NCBI RefSeq assembly: GCF_033366695.1
Contig: NZ_JAOBTQ010000001.1
Location: 2,666,001 to 2,730,000, forward strand
Reading direction: 5' to 3'
From: Streptomyces sp. SCL15-4
Lineage (GTDB): Bacteria > Actinomycetota > Actinomycetes > Streptomycetales > Streptomycetaceae
DNA: 64,000 nucleotides
Shown: piece by piece, positions 23,635-32,981 of the stretch
How the letters are laid out: each line of letters starts with the position of its first letter
Numbering within the stretch: the stretch's first letter is position 1
Program-made: the position numbers and the translations under genes
The notes under the pieces: model-generated
Databases searched by the model: none
What the model was told of the DNA's origin: nothing
The model's input: only the letters and a program-made list of their open reading frames with translations

Positions 23635-24030
23635 ATGACGGCCACCACCCAGGACCACGACGACCTCGCGTACAACGTCTTCGCCAAGGCCTGCCCGTCG
23701 CGCGGCACGCTGGAGCACGTCACGGGCCGCTGGGGCGGGCTGACGCTCGGCGCGCTGTACGAGGGATCGCTGCGCTTCAACGAGCTGCGCCGGCGTGTCG
23801 ACGGGGTGAGCGAGAAGATGCTCTCGCAGACCCTGCACGCGCTGGAGCGCGACGGCCTGGTGCACCGCGAGGCACAGCCGACGAACCCGCCGCGCGTGGA
23901 CTACGAGCTGACACCGCTGGGCCGCCGGGTCGCCGAGCGGCTGCTGGCGCTCATCCACTGTGTGGAGGGCGCGATGGACGACGTCCTCGCGGCCCGCGCG
24001 CACTACGACGGGACGCGCGGCGCCCTCTGA
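23635..24030 (+). CDS. HxlR-family transcriptional regulator, probably redox sensing
   Basis: A winged-helix dimer of 131 residues with the family core [40 protein letters not shown] and [10 protein letters not shown]. The cysteine at position 20 (FAKACPSRG) is in the place used by YodB/QorR-type members to sense quinones and diamide; a second cysteine lies near the C-terminus (IHCVEG). The ATG at 23635 gives [10 protein letters not shown]. It is divergent from the flavodoxin-like gene. Its last 28 bp overlap the 3' end of mutM on the other strand. Confidence 0.85.
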   Translation: MTATTQDHDDLAYNVFAKACPSRGTLEHVTGRWGGLTLGALYEGSLRFNELRRRVDGVSEKMLSQTLHALERDGLVHREAQPTNPPRVDYELTPLGRRVAERLLALIHCVEGAMDDVLAARAHYDGTRGAL

Positions 24031-24863
24031 CACCTCGGGCAGAAGTAGCTGGACCGGTTCATCCAGGGGCGGCGGCGCATGGGAGTACCGCAGCGCTTGC
24101 ACGGCAGCCCTTCACGGCCGTACGCGTCCAGGGACCGGTCGAAGTAGCCGGACTCGCCGTTGACGTTGACGTACAGGCTGTCGAAGCTGGTGCCGCCGAC
24201 GGCGAGGGCCGCGTTCATCACGTCGCGGATGTGGCCGAGGAGTTCCGCCGTGACGGGACGGGTGAAGTGCGCCGTCGGGCGTTCGTAGTGGACGCGGGCG
24301 CGCCACAGGGCCTCGTCCGCGTAGATGTTGCCGACGCCGCTGATCAGCGACTGGTCCAGCAGGGCGCGCTTGATGGTGGTCCGCTTGCGGCGCAGCGCCA
24401 GGTGGAAGGCCTCGTCGTCGAAGAGCGGGTCCAGCGGGTCGCGGGCGATGTGCGCGATGACGTCGGGCAGACCGGCGGCGGTGTTGTCGTGCAGGGACAG
24501 GCCGCCGAAGGTGCGCTGGTCGACGAAGCGGAGTTCGGTGCCGAGCGAGTCGGCGAACCGGACGCGGATGCGCAGGTGCTTCTCGTCCGGCGTGTCATGG
24601 GGCTGGACCAGCAGCTGGCCGCTCATGCCGAGGTGGGCCAGGACGGACTGGTCGGTCTCCTCCAGCGGCAGCCACAGGTACTTGCCGCGTCGGCGCGGCG
24701 CCCCGATGTGGTGGCCCTTGAGCCGGTGCGCGAAGTCGTCGGGCCCGGCGAGATGCCGGCGCACGGCACGAGGGTGCAGCACCTCGGTCTCGGCGACGGT
24801 CCGGTGCGCGATCCAGCGCTCCAGGCCCCGCCGGACGACCTCGACCTCGGGCAACTCGGGCAT
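24003..24863 (-). CDS. mutM: formamidopyrimidine-DNA glycosylase MutM (Fpg)
   Basis: Base-excision repair enzyme that removes 8-oxoguanine and formamidopyrimidines and nicks the abasic site. The 286-residue product begins MPELPEVE (Pro2 nucleophile, Glu3), has the conserved lysine in RRRGKYLWL, the H2TH motif region [15 protein letters not shown], and a C-terminal zinc finger CKRC...CPRC. The ATG leaves proline at position 2 as catalysis requires. Last gene of the long leftward run from recG, 128 bp after rnc. It overlaps the convergent hxlR gene tail to tail. Confidence 0.95.
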   Translation of the reverse strand: MPELPEVEVVRRGLERWIAHRTVAETEVLHPRAVRRHLAGPDDFAHRLKGHHIGAPRRRGKYLWLPLEETDQSVLAHLGMSGQLLVQPHDTPDEKHLRIRVRFADSLGTELRFVDQRTFGGLSLHDNTAAGLPDVIAHIARDPLDPLFDDEAFHLALRRKRTTIKRALLDQSLISGVGNIYADEALWRARVHYERPTAHFTRPVTAELLGHIRDVMNAALAVGGTSFDSLYVNVNGESGYFDRSLDAYGREGLPCKRCGTPMRRRPWMNRSSYFCPRCQRAPRVPS

Positions 24864-24991
24864 CGGACTCCCCGTGAGAACCGTACGGACCGGTGGATGG
24901 GACGAGCGCCCGTGCCGGCGTGGACGGCCGGACGGGCGCTCGGGGTGCTGCTCGACCGGCACGGGCCGGCGATCCGGCGCGTGCCGCTCGG

Positions 24992-25813
24992 TCAGGCGGT
25001 GGCGGAGGAGGCGTCGCCGCGGTTCAGGGCCTCGTCCGCGGTCTCGCGGACGGGCTCCTTGGCCGCGTTGGCACGCTCGTCCGCCGCGGCCCGGATGGAC
25101 CGCCAGGCGGACTCGGCGGCCTGCTGCTCCGCCTCCTTCTTGCTGCGGCCGGTGCCGGTGCCGTACGAGACGCCTCCGACGCGGGCGGCAGCAGTGAAGG
25201 TCTTCTCGTGGTCGGGGCCGGTCTCCGTGACCAGGTACTCGGGCACGCCGAGCCCCTCGATCGCGGTCAGCTCCTGGAGGGAGGTCTTCCAGTCCAGGCC
25301 GGCTCCGAGGTTGGAGGACTTCTCGATCAGCGGGTCGAACAGGCGGTGCACCAGTTCGGAGGCCGCGTCGAGGCCCTGGTCGAGATAGACCGCGCCGATC
25401 ACCGCTTCAAGGGTGTCGGCGAGGATGGACGCCTTGTCCCGGCCGCCCGTGCCCTCTTCACCCCGGCCGAGCCGGATGAAGGCGCCGAGGTCGAGGCCGC
25501 GGCCGACCTCCGCCAGCGCACGCGAGTTGACCACCGCGGCCCGCAACTTGGCCAGCTGGCCTTCGGGCAGGTCGGGGTGGGTGCGGTACAGCGTGTCCGT
25601 GACGACGAGACCGAGCACGGAGTCCCCGAGGAACTCCAGCCGCTCGTTCGTCGGCAGGCCGCCGTTCTCGTACGCGTAGGAACGGTGGGTCAGCGCTCGC
25701 ACCAGAAGGGCGGACTCGACCTGGTAGCCGAGCCGCCCTTCCAGAAGCGTGTGGGACGAGGCCTGCGGACTACCCCCGCGCTGGCGGGGACTAGCTGCTT
25801 TCGCGTCTGTCAT
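24992..25813 (-). CDS. rnc: ribonuclease III
   Basis: Double-strand-specific endoribonuclease for rRNA processing; the S. coelicolor homologue is AbsB, required globally for antibiotic production. The 273-residue product has the signature [16 protein letters not shown], the acidic sites around [13 protein letters not shown], and a C-terminal dsRNA-binding domain (about 175-245) with [19 protein letters not shown]. An Ala-rich tail follows. The ATG (MTDAKAASP) follows GAGAGG at good spacing and lies 19 bp after the rpmF stop, which supports co-transcription with rpmF and yceD. Confidence 0.95.
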   Translation of the reverse strand: MTDAKAASPRQRGGSPQASSHTLLEGRLGYQVESALLVRALTHRSYAYENGGLPTNERLEFLGDSVLGLVVTDTLYRTHPDLPEGQLAKLRAAVVNSRALAEVGRGLDLGAFIRLGRGEEGTGGRDKASILADTLEAVIGAVYLDQGLDAASELVHRLFDPLIEKSSNLGAGLDWKTSLQELTAIEGLGVPEYLVTETGPDHEKTFTAAARVGGVSYGTGTGRSKKEAEQQAAESAWRSIRAAADERANAAKEPVRETADEALNRGDASSATA

Positions 25814-25832
25814 CGGGCCTCTCACCAGCCAC

Positions 25833-26006
25833 TCAGACTTCGAGGACCTGGCGCTTGTTGTAGGTGCCGCAAGACGGGCACGCGATGTGCTGCAGCTTGG
25901 GCTCGTGGCAGCGCTCGCACGCAACCAGGGTGGGGACCGCAGCCTTCCACTGCGACCGGCGGTGGCGCGTGTTGCTGCGCGACATCTTCCGCTTCGGAAC
26001 AGCCAC
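25833..26006 (-). CDS. rpmF: 50S ribosomal protein L32
   Basis: A 57-residue ribosomal protein with the basic start [17 protein letters not shown] and two cysteine pairs, CERC and CPSC. This is therefore the zinc-binding form. The GTG start is supported by AGGAGA 7 nt upstream. It starts 2 bp after the stop of the YceD-family gene, the classical yceD-rpmF pair, and is followed 19 bp later by rnc. Confidence 0.96.
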   Translation of the reverse strand: MAVPKRKMSRSNTRHRRSQWKAAVPTLVACERCHEPKLQHIACPSCGTYNKRQVLEV

Positions 26007-26008
26007 GG

Positions 26009-26653
26009 CTACTTCTCCTGCTTCTCGTCGACGCCCGCTTCGGCGCCGCTCATCTCGTCCTTCTCGCCGTCCGTCGTGGTGCCGGCGAGTCCCTGCAAAG
26101 CCGCCCAACGGATGTCGACGGCGTCATGATGGTGGTCCGGGTCGTCCGCGAGCCGCACTCCGCATTCGGAGCACAGACCCGGACAGTCGTCCTGGCACAC
26201 CGGCTGCATCGGCAGTGCGAGCACCACCGCATCGCGCAGCAGAGGTTCGAGGTCGATCAGACCGTCCTCGATGAAGAACCTGTCCTCGTCGTCCTCGGCG
26301 TCGTCGCCCGGTTCCGCGATCACGCGGCCCCGGTCGTCGGCGTCAGGGTACGAGAACATCTCCTGGAAATCCGCTTCGAGCTCCAGCCCGACCGGCTCCA
26401 GACACCTTACGCACTCCCCCTCGGCCGTTGCACGGGCGGTGCCTGTGACAAGCACCCCTTCCATGACCGACTCGAGGCGGAGTTCGAGCTCCAACGGGCT
26501 GCCTTCCGGCACTCCGATGACTCCCGGGATGCCGAGATCCCGCGGAGCGTCGATCTCGCGGGTCAGGCGCTTCAGCGCGCCAGGACGCCGGCCCAGCTCG
26601 TGCGTGTCGATCACGAGGGGGTTGCGGTGGTCGAGGCGGGCGTTGGAAGCCAT
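26009..26653 (-). CDS. YceD family (DUF177) protein
   Basis: Conserved protein encoded before rpmF in most bacteria; plant and E. coli members are linked to 23S rRNA accumulation. The 214-residue product has HELGRRPG near the start, [14 protein letters not shown] strands, the motif ECVRCLEP, an acidic middle, and [17 protein letters not shown] followed by [13 protein letters not shown], a cysteine cluster that may bind metal. The ATG at 26651-26653 gives [17 protein letters not shown]. Tightly coupled to rpmF (2-bp gap). Confidence 0.9.
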   Translation of the reverse strand: MASNARLDHRNPLVIDTHELGRRPGALKRLTREIDAPRDLGIPGVIGVPEGSPLELELRLESVMEGVLVTGTARATAEGECVRCLEPVGLELEADFQEMFSYPDADDRGRVIAEPGDDAEDDEDRFFIEDGLIDLEPLLRDAVVLALPMQPVCQDDCPGLCSECGVRLADDPDHHHDAVDIRWAALQGLAGTTTDGEKDEMSGAEAGVDEKQEK

Positions 26654-26782
26654 TCCTGCTTTCGATCTGCGAACTCGGAGGGACGCCGCCCGGTGGTGCC
26701 CCCGGGCAGCGGTGATCGCGGGCATGCGCGACCGAACAGCCAGGATACTGGACCTTTCGCTCAGCGCCCAATCCGGTGCCGG

Positions 26783-27907
26783 CTACAGCCCCCGGCCCTG
26801 TTCGTACGCCCGCAACTGCTCCGCGCTGATCATGCCGGTGTCGAAGAGGCTGGTCTCGTCCAGGGCGTAGCCCTGCTGGGGCTGGGACCGGTCCTGCGGC
26901 TGGTGCGAGGGCTGCTGGGACGGCTGGGACTGGTGGGTCTGCCGGGGTTCGTAGGCGGGCTGGGTGTCGTAGCCCTGGTGGCCGTAGGGGTCCGCCTGTC
27001 CGTAGCCGTACGGGTCCTGGGCCGGCGCGTACGCCGGCTGTTGCGGGAAGCCCGGGTAGGGGTCCGGCTGCCGGAGCGGGGCCTCGTCCGCCGGCGGGTA
27101 GGCGGCGGCGGGGGCGGGGGTGTAGGCGGGCTGCGGCTCGTACGCGGGCCGGGCCGGCTCGGGCCGCCGCCGTTCCGCGCGGTCGCTGTCCGCGAGGGCC
27201 GCGAGGTCGGCGAGGTAGTCGGCGTCGCTGGAGTGCTGGAAGGTCGTGGTGTCGTCGGCGAGCGCGCCGAGGTCGTCGGTGGCGATCCGGCCGTGCAGCT
27301 TCTGCCGGCCCCGGCCGACGGCCTCCAGGGTCTTGGCGAGGACCGCCTCGAAGGCGCCGAGCTTGGCGTCCACGTAGGCGTCGGCGTCCCGGCGCAGGGT
27401 CTCCGGGTCGTGGCTGCGCTCGGGGGCGTCCTCGTCCGCGTAGCCCTGCTCGTCCAGGCCGGGGCCGGTGCCGAGGAGTTTCTCGCGGCCCCGGCCGACC
27501 GAGCCGAGGGTCTTGGTGAGGACGACTTCGAAGTTGGCGAGCTTGGAGTCGACGTAGTCGTCGGCCTCGGCGCGGATCTCCTCGGCCTCCTTGCGGGCCT
27601 CGGCCAGGATCCGGTCGGCCTCCGCCTGGGAGCGGCGGGCGATCTCGGTGCCGGAGATCAGCGAGCCGCGCTCGGCGTGCGCGCTCTCGATGATCCGCTC
27701 GGCCTCCTGCCGGGCCTGCTCGACCATCTGCTCACGGCCGCCGATCAGTTCCTGCGCCTGGGCGAGGGAGCCGGGCAGCGCCTGGCGCACCTCTTCGAGC
27801 ATCGCGAGCAGCTCGGCGCGGTTGACCACGCACGACGCCGACATGGGCATGGACCGGGCGCCGGAGACCATGGAGACGATCTCGTCGAGCTTTTTCTGCA
27901 CGTCCAC
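26783..27907 (-). CDS. coiled-coil protein with internal repeat (DivIVA-like helix)
   Basis: A 374-residue protein I recognise as conserved in Streptomyces at this locus; function not established. The N-terminal half is a long coiled coil (about 25-120) rich in Ala, Glu and Arg (QARQEAERIIESAHAERGS), similar in style to DivIVA or ATP-synthase b subunits. It then has two copies of an ~30-residue unit, YVDSKLANFEVVLTKTLGSV and YVDAKLGAFEAVLAKTLEAV, each followed by GRGR-x-KL. The C-terminal third is a Pro/Gln/Tyr-rich disordered tail, ending in ISAEQLRAYEQGRGL. GTG start; the GTG two codons later is an alternative. It sits between coaD and yceD-rpmF. Confidence 0.75.
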   Translation of the reverse strand: MDVQKKLDEIVSMVSGARSMPMSASCVVNRAELLAMLEEVRQALPGSLAQAQELIGGREQMVEQARQEAERIIESAHAERGSLISGTEIARRSQAEADRILAEARKEAEEIRAEADDYVDSKLANFEVVLTKTLGSVGRGREKLLGTGPGLDEQGYADEDAPERSHDPETLRRDADAYVDAKLGAFEAVLAKTLEAVGRGRQKLHGRIATDDLGALADDTTTFQHSSDADYLADLAALADSDRAERRRPEPARPAYEPQPAYTPAPAAAYPPADEAPLRQPDPYPGFPQQPAYAPAQDPYGYGQADPYGHQGYDTQPAYEPRQTHQSQPSQQPSHQPQDRSQPQQGYALDETSLFDTGMISAEQLRAYEQGRGL

Positions 27908-27964
27908 CTGTGCTCGCCACTCTCTACAGCCGGGTTGGAGACGGACGGGACGACTGTAGCCCCA

Positions 27965-28444
27965 TCAGTCCCTGGCGAGGCGTGTGTTCAGCGCCTGGAG
28001 CACCCGCGGCGGCACCAGGTGCGAGACGTCCCCGCCCCAGGCCGCGACCTCCTTGACGAGGGAGGAGGACAGGAAGCTGTAGGTGGGGTTGGTGGGCACG
28101 AACAGCGTCTCCACGCCGGTGAGGCCGTTGTTCATCTGGGCCATCTGGAGTTCGTAGTCGAAGTCGCTGACGGCGCGCAGGCCCTTGACGATGGCGGGGA
28201 TGTCGCGCTGCTTGCAGAAGTCCACGAGGAGGCCGTGGAAGGCCTCGACGCGGACGTTGGCGTACTCGGAGGTGACCTCGCGGATCAGCTCGATCCGCTC
28301 GTCGATCTCGAACAGGCCCTTCTTGGACTTGTTGATCATCACCGCGACGTAGACCTCGTCGTACAGACGGGAGGCTCGGGCGATGATGTCGAGATGTCCG
28401 TTGGTGATCGGGTCGAACGACCCGGGACAGACGGCGCGGCGCAC
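27965..28444 (-). CDS. coaD: phosphopantetheine adenylyltransferase
   Basis: Transfers AMP from ATP to 4'-phosphopantetheine in coenzyme A synthesis. The 159-residue product has the nucleotidyltransferase motif [15 protein letters not shown], the binding residues around [16 protein letters not shown], and the C-terminal [14 protein letters not shown] chose the GTG giving VRRAVCPG because GAGGG lies 8 nt upstream and the length is standard. An in-frame ATG 30 bp further upstream overlaps the rsmD stop codon as ATGA and would add ten residues. Confidence 0.94.
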   Translation of the reverse strand: MRRAVCPGSFDPITNGHLDIIARASRLYDEVYVAVMINKSKKGLFEIDERIELIREVTSEYANVRVEAFHGLLVDFCKQRDIPAIVKGLRAVSDFDYELQMAQMNNGLTGVETLFVPTNPTYSFLSSSLVKEVAAWGGDVSHLVPPRVLQALNTRLARD

Positions 28445-28470
28445 TTGTGATCCCTCGCTCTCCGGTCCGG

Positions 28471-29058
28471 TCATCGTGCGTCTTCGCACGTAGAGGCGGC
28501 GCGACCGTACCAAAACGTTCCCTCGCCGTAGCGACGGGACCGGATCGCCTCGAAGCCGTCCGGCCAGTGGAATTCGCCGCCTCTGGTGCTGCGCTCCACG
28601 GTGACGAGCGCTTGCTCGGCGAGCCAGCCCTCCGAGTGGAGTGTGAGCAGAATCTCGCGAAGATCGCGATCCGTGACGGCGTACGGAGGGTCGAGGAAGA
28701 CGAGGTCGTAGGGCTCGGCCGGAGGCTCGGCGCGGATGATCTGCTCCGCTTTGCCCGCTCGTACCTCGGCGCCGGGCAGGCCCAGGTTCCGCACGTTCTC
28801 GCGGACGGTCCGGGCCGCGCGGGCGTCGGCCTCGACCAGGAGGGCGTGGCCGGCGCCCCGGGACAGGGCCTCCAGGCCCACGGCGCCCGAGCCGGCGTAG
28901 AGGTCGAGGACGCGCTCGCCGTCCAGAGGGCCGCCGAGGAGGGACTGCCAGGTGGAGAAGAGACCTTCGCGGGCGCGGTCGGAAGTGGGGCGGGTGCCGG
29001 TGCCTGGGGGGACGGCCAGGCGACGTCCGCCGGCTGCGCCGGCGATCACGCGGGTCAT
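28471..29058 (-). CDS. rsmD: 16S rRNA (guanine966-N2)-methyltransferase RsmD
   Basis: SAM-dependent methyltransferase acting on G966 of 16S rRNA during 30S assembly. The 195-residue product has [29 protein letters not shown], the SAM motif [20 protein letters not shown], and the catalytic DLVFLDPPY. It starts at ATG. It lies 41 bp downstream of recG and directly upstream of coaD, the widespread recG-rsmD-coaD order. Confidence 0.94.
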   Translation of the reverse strand: MTRVIAGAAGGRRLAVPPGTGTRPTSDRAREGLFSTWQSLLGGPLDGERVLDLYAGSGAVGLEALSRGAGHALLVEADARAARTVRENVRNLGLPGAEVRAGKAEQIIRAEPPAEPYDLVFLDPPYAVTDRDLREILLTLHSEGWLAEQALVTVERSTRGGEFHWPDGFEAIRSRRYGEGTFWYGRAASTCEDAR

Positions 29059-29099
29059 CTTCGGTCCTTGGTCGTGGGTCGGTTCGGGTCCAGTGTGGC

Positions 29100-32000
29100 T
29101 CACCCCTTCTCCAGGTACTGCTCCCGCTCCTCGTCCAGCAGGGCGTCCAGGGCCGTGCGCAGGCCCGGGAGGCGCTCCAGCTCCGGGTCGGCCGCCACGG
29201 CCGCCGCCGCCTCGGCCCTCGCCTCCGCGATGACCTCCTCGTCCTCGATGACCGCGAGGACCCGCAGGCTGGAGCGGGCGCCGGACTGGGCCTGGCCCAG
29301 GACATCGCCCTCGCGGCGCTGTTCGAGGTCGATGCGGGACAGTTCGAAGCCGTCCAGGGTGGCGGCGACCGCGTTCAGCCGCTGGCGGGCCGGGCTCGCC
29401 TCGGGCATCTCGGTGACCAGGAGGCACAGGCCGGGGGCGGAGCCGCGGCCGACCCGGCCGCGCAGCTGGTGCAGCTGGGAGACGCCGAAGCGGTCCGCGT
29501 CCATGATGACCATGGCCGTGGCGTTCGGGACGTTGACGCCGACCTCGATGACGGTGGTGGCGACGAGGACGTCGGTCTCGCCGGCCGCGAAGCGGCGCAT
29601 CACGGCGTCCTTGTCGTCGGGGTGCATACGGCCGTGCAGGGCCTCCACCTTCAGGCCCTTGAGGGGGCCGCGGCCCAGCTGGTCGGCCACGTCGAGCACG
29701 GCCAGCGGGGGCCGCTTGTCCGCCTCGCCCTCGGCGGGCTTCTTGCCGGCCTTCTTCGGGTCGTCCTCCTCGTCGCCGATGCGCGGGCAGACCACGTACG
29801 CCTGGTGGCCGGCCGCGACCTCCTCGCGGACCCGTTCCCAGGCGCGGGCCAGGAAGTGGGGCTTGTCGGCGGCCGGGACGACATGACTGGCGATCGGGGA
29901 GCGGCCCGCCGGGAGCTGGTCCAGCACCGAGGTCTCCAGGTCGCCGAAGACCGTCATGGCGACCGTGCGCGGGATGGGCGTGGCCGTCATGACGAGCAGG
30001 TGCGGTGGCTGTCTGCCCTTGCTCCGCAGGGCGTCGCGCTGCTCCACGCCGAAGCGGTGCTGTTCGTCGACCACCACCAGGCCGAGGTCGTGGAAGCGGA
30101 CCTTGTCCTCGATCAGGGCGTGGGTGCCGATGACGATGCCGGCCTCGCCGGTGGCGAGGTCGAGCAGGGCCTGACGGCGGGCCGCCGTGCCCATCGAGCC
30201 GGTGAGCAGCACCACCTTGGTGGCGTGCTCGGCGCCGCCCGGAACGGCCTCCCGCCGCCCGTCGCCGTCCTTCCGCGCAGGCGCTTCGCTCCACAGCCCC
30301 CAACCGGCCAGCTCCCCCATCATCTCCGTGATGGACCGGTGGTGCTGCTGGGCGAGCACCTCGGTGGGCGCGAGCATGGCCGCCTGACCCCCCGCGTCGA
30401 CCACGGCGAGCATGGCGCGCAGGGCCACCATGGTGTTGTGGGTGACCGTGAAATGGTCGGTGACGTACGCGTGGCCCGGGTGGGCGACGCTGATGCACTG
30501 GACCGGCTTGCGGCCCACGTACTCCACCGCCCGGATTCCCCGCCGGAAGGTGTCGTTCGTCGGGCGGGGCCGTACGCGGTCGGCCTTGCGGGTGAGCCTG
30601 AAGGGTGCGAATTCGCCGGGCAACGCGACGGAGACGTCGAAGGCGGACCGCTTCGGCAGCACCCGCGCCCGACCGCCCAGGGACCGTACAAGCCATGCGA
30701 CATCGTCCGCGAGCCCGCGCGAGGCCGAGCACAGGGAGATGCTCGTTCCGTCCCGCCGAACCGTGCCGTCCGTGTCCAGGAGCCCCTGAAGGAGGGCAAG
30801 ACGGTTCTTGATCGACGTGTTCTTGAACTCGGCGGGGATGAACGTGTCGTGTGACGTCAGCCCCCGGAGACCGAGGTCACGCAGGATCTGGATCACTGGA
30901 TTCCGGATGTCGCCCGAGCGCCTTGCCGACTGGATCGTGAAGTCGCACGGAGAGCCCGGGACGGGCACGAGACGGCAGTCGGGAGCGACCGACGCGGCCA
31001 CGGCTTCGTGGATCTCCGGGTCGGCAGTGGACAGGCGCAGGTCGTGCCGGAACGAGCCGGCCCCGAGGAGCACTCCGAACAGGTAGGGGTCGAGCGGGAG
31101 TCCCGAGTCGTCGCCGAGGTCCACCGGGGTCGCCGCCGGGATGTACCACTTCGACGACCCGTCGGCCTCGAACAGATCGTGCCGGATCTCCCGCGTGGTC
31201 AGCACCTCGGGCGACCGGCCGCGATGCTCTCCGCTGCTGGTGCCGACGATCCACAGGTGCTCGTCATCGCATTCCACAGAGCTTCCGTCGGAGAGCACCA
31301 TCCGCCACACGTCGCGCTCGCCCTGTGGAAAGACTCCGTCGACCACGGCGATGCCGCCATCGGGCACGACGACCTCGTGGCCCACCCGCATATCGCCCAT
31401 GCGCCGGAACCCCGCGGGGGTCAGCACCAGCGCGTCCAGCGGCTGGGCCTTCCCCGAGCCGACCTCGCCCTGGAGCAGGCGGTGCATCGGGTGGGGCGTG
31501 GCGAGGTCGTCGAAGATCTCGCGGGAGACCTTCCGCTGGCCCTCGGTGAGGGTGAAGGGAAGGCGGTCGTCGAAGGCCGCGAGGAGGCCGTTGGGGCCGG
31601 GGACGCGGGGCACGGCGGGCAGGTGGGTCTCGGCGTGCCGGCGGCGGGCCAGGGCGACCTGGAGGACGAAGGCCTCGTCCCACTTCAGGCGGGCGCGGGC
31701 GTCGGCGATGTCGGCCTTGGTGTGCGGCCGGTGGATCTTGAGCAGGGCCTCCGGGAGCGGGAGCAGGCCGCGGCCGGCGCGCAACGACTCCGGGAGCGGG
31801 TCCAAAGCCTCCCGGGCGCTGGGCAGCACCGTCTGGACCGCCTTGCCGATCTTCCAGGACTCCAGTTTGGCGGTCGCGGGATAGAGCGGGATCAGGGCTC
31901 CGGCCCAGGACTCCACGGCCTCCTCGCCCTCGCCGTCGCCCCGCAGCAACTCGTAGGCCGGGTGGGCGAGCTGGAGGCGGCGGTTGAAGACGGACACCTT

Positions 32001-32366
32001 TCCGGCGAACATCGCGCGGGTGCCCGGCAGCAGGTCCTTGTGGGGTTTGTGCACGCCGGCGCCGAAGAAGACGAGCTGGAGCCGGCCGCTGCCGTCCGTG
32101 ATCGTGACCTCCAGGCGCTGGCCCTTGCCGCGGGGGGCCCTGGCCGAGGCGAAGGTGTGCAGCCGGGCGTCGGCGACCTGGGCGACCACCGTGACGTGCT
32201 CGTCCATGGGGAGGTCGGCGAGGTGGGTGAGCTGGCCGCGCTCCTCGTATCTGCGCGGGTAGTGGTGCAGCAGGTCGCCGACGGTGTGCAGGCCGAGATG
32301 CTCGGCCATCACCTTCGCGGTGGCGGGGCCGAGCACCTTCTTGAGCGGTTCTTGCAGTGCGGGCAC
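29100..32366 (-). CDS. recG: ATP-dependent DNA helicase RecG, intein-containing precursor
   Basis: RecG rewinds and remodels stalled forks and branched DNA. The 1088-residue precursor is about 340 residues too long. Residues 1-306 carry the wedge/OB domain and end in the Walker A GEVGSGK. Residues 307-644 are an intein, and the helicase resumes at Thr645 (TMVALRAM). The two exteins total 750 residues, a normal RecG length. Later motifs are intact: [35 protein letters not shown]. The GTG start gives [13 protein letters not shown]. Because the insertion splits the ATP-binding lysine from the following threonine, RecG should be inactive until the intein is spliced out. First gene of the long leftward operon-like run. 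Confidence 0.95.
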   Translation of the reverse strand: MPALQEPLKKVLGPATAKVMAEHLGLHTVGDLLHHYPRRYEERGQLTHLADLPMDEHVTVVAQVADARLHTFASARAPRGKGQRLEVTITDGSGRLQLVFFGAGVHKPHKDLLPGTRAMFAGKVSVFNRRLQLAHPAYELLRGDGEGEEAVESWAGALIPLYPATAKLESWKIGKAVQTVLPSAREALDPLPESLRAGRGLLPLPEALLKIHRPHTKADIADARARLKWDEAFVLQVALARRRHAETHLPAVPRVPGPNGLLAAFDDRLPFTLTEGQRKVSREIFDDLATPHPMHRLLQGEVGSGKAQPLDALVLTPAGFRRMGDMRVGHEVVVPDGGIAVVDGVFPQGERDVWRMVLSDGSSVECDDEHLWIVGTSSGEHRGRSPEVLTTREIRHDLFEADGSSKWYIPAATPVDLGDDSGLPLDPYLFGVLLGAGSFRHDLRLSTADPEIHEAVAASVAPDCRLVPVPGSPCDFTIQSARRSGDIRNPVIQILRDLGLRGLTSHDTFIPAEFKNTSIKNRLALLQGLLDTDGTVRRDGTSISLCSASRGLADDVAWLVRSLGGRARVLPKRSAFDVSVALPGEFAPFRLTRKADRVRPRPTNDTFRRGIRAVEYVGRKPVQCISVAHPGHAYVTDHFTVTHNTMVALRAMLAVVDAGGQAAMLAPTEVLAQQHHRSITEMMGELAGWGLWSEAPARKDGDGRREAVPGGAEHATKVVLLTGSMGTAARRQALLDLATGEAGIVIGTHALIEDKVRFHDLGLVVVDEQHRFGVEQRDALRSKGRQPPHLLVMTATPIPRTVAMTVFGDLETSVLDQLPAGRSPIASHVVPAADKPHFLARAWERVREEVAAGHQAYVVCPRIGDEEDDPKKAGKKPAEGEADKRPPLAVLDVADQLGRGPLKGLKVEALHGRMHPDDKDAVMRRFAAGETDVLVATTVIEVGVNVPNATAMVIMDADRFGVSQLHQLRGRVGRGSAPGLCLLVTEMPEASPARQRLNAVAATLDGFELSRIDLEQRREGDVLGQAQSGARSSLRVLAVIEDEEVIAEARAEAAAAVAADPELERLPGLRTALDALLDEEREQYLEKG
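30435..31448 (-). other. class 3-type intein in the RecG Walker A motif
   Basis: This codes for 338 residues between Lys306 and Thr645 of RecG. It starts with Ala, not Cys or Ser ([14 protein letters not shown]). Block B is [14 protein letters not shown] with His64 and Trp66. Block F is [18 protein letters not shown] with Cys318, and block G is TVTHN with Thr336, His337 and terminal Asn338, followed by extein Thr. Trp, block-F Cys and block-G Thr form the WCT signature of class 3 inteins, in which the block-F Cys is the first nucleophile. A LAGLIDADG endonuclease domain is inserted (motifs near intein residues 123-131 and 220-228). The first reads LFGVLLGAG with Ala in place of the catalytic Asp; the second, LQGLLDTDG, keeps it. 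Confidence 0.92.
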
Positions 32367-32981
32367 GCATCAATTGCACACCACGGCACTGACAATGCCG
32401 TCGACCACGCCCCGCGCCGCCCGGCCCGGATGCCGTAAACATCAGGGAAACTCCTGGTCAGGCGCGCCGATCGGACCCTAGGATGGCGCGCTCCGGCCAT
32501 CCTTCGCGGTCACCGCCCCACCGGGACCGCCCGACCCCGCGCCGCACGCACGCCTCCCGCGGCGCAGTGACGATGGACTCCCACACCTCACAGGCACCGC
32601 CCCAGGCCCCCCACCGACCCCACGCGCCCCGCGGCCGACGGCTGCCGGCGCGGGACGCGCGCACCGTGACCGCGCCCACCGACCACCGGTCCGCCCGGCA
32701 CCGGCGGGCCCGCGCGGCGGCCGGGGCACGCTCCGACGGCCCGCGGGCGGGCATCCTGGGTTCACCGCGCGGCGGCGGCACGCGCGCGCGTCCGGTGCCG
32801 GACCGGCCCGGTCCGCCGGTGCGGCGCCTCGTCCCGCCCGGCGGCCCGGAGCGGCCGGCGCCGGGACCGAAGCGCCGTACGGGCCCGCGCGGCGCCCGCC
32901 GCGGCCGGCCGGCCCGGCGCTGCCCGGCCGGGCGTTCATCGGGCCGCTCGCACGGGCGGGCCTCGGGGAGGGGGACGGACG
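32367..32981. other. 615-bp gap between divergent recG and TPR gene
   Basis: Very GC-rich. Open frames exist on both strands but are Arg/Pro/Gly-rich with no recognisable domain and look like composition artefacts. GGGGAGGGGG just before 32982 is the ribosome site of the TPR gene. Promoters for recG and the TPR gene must be here but I could not locate them. No gene is called. Confidence 0.35.

Noticed and set aside
28445..28474. ATG start for coaD overlapping the rsmD stop
   Set aside because: Possible through coupling, but the downstream GTG has the better ribosome site and gives the standard length; kept only as an alternative.
29469..32438. Long + strand frames opposite recG
   Set aside because: Composition artefacts without recognisable domains; RecG and its intein explain the region.
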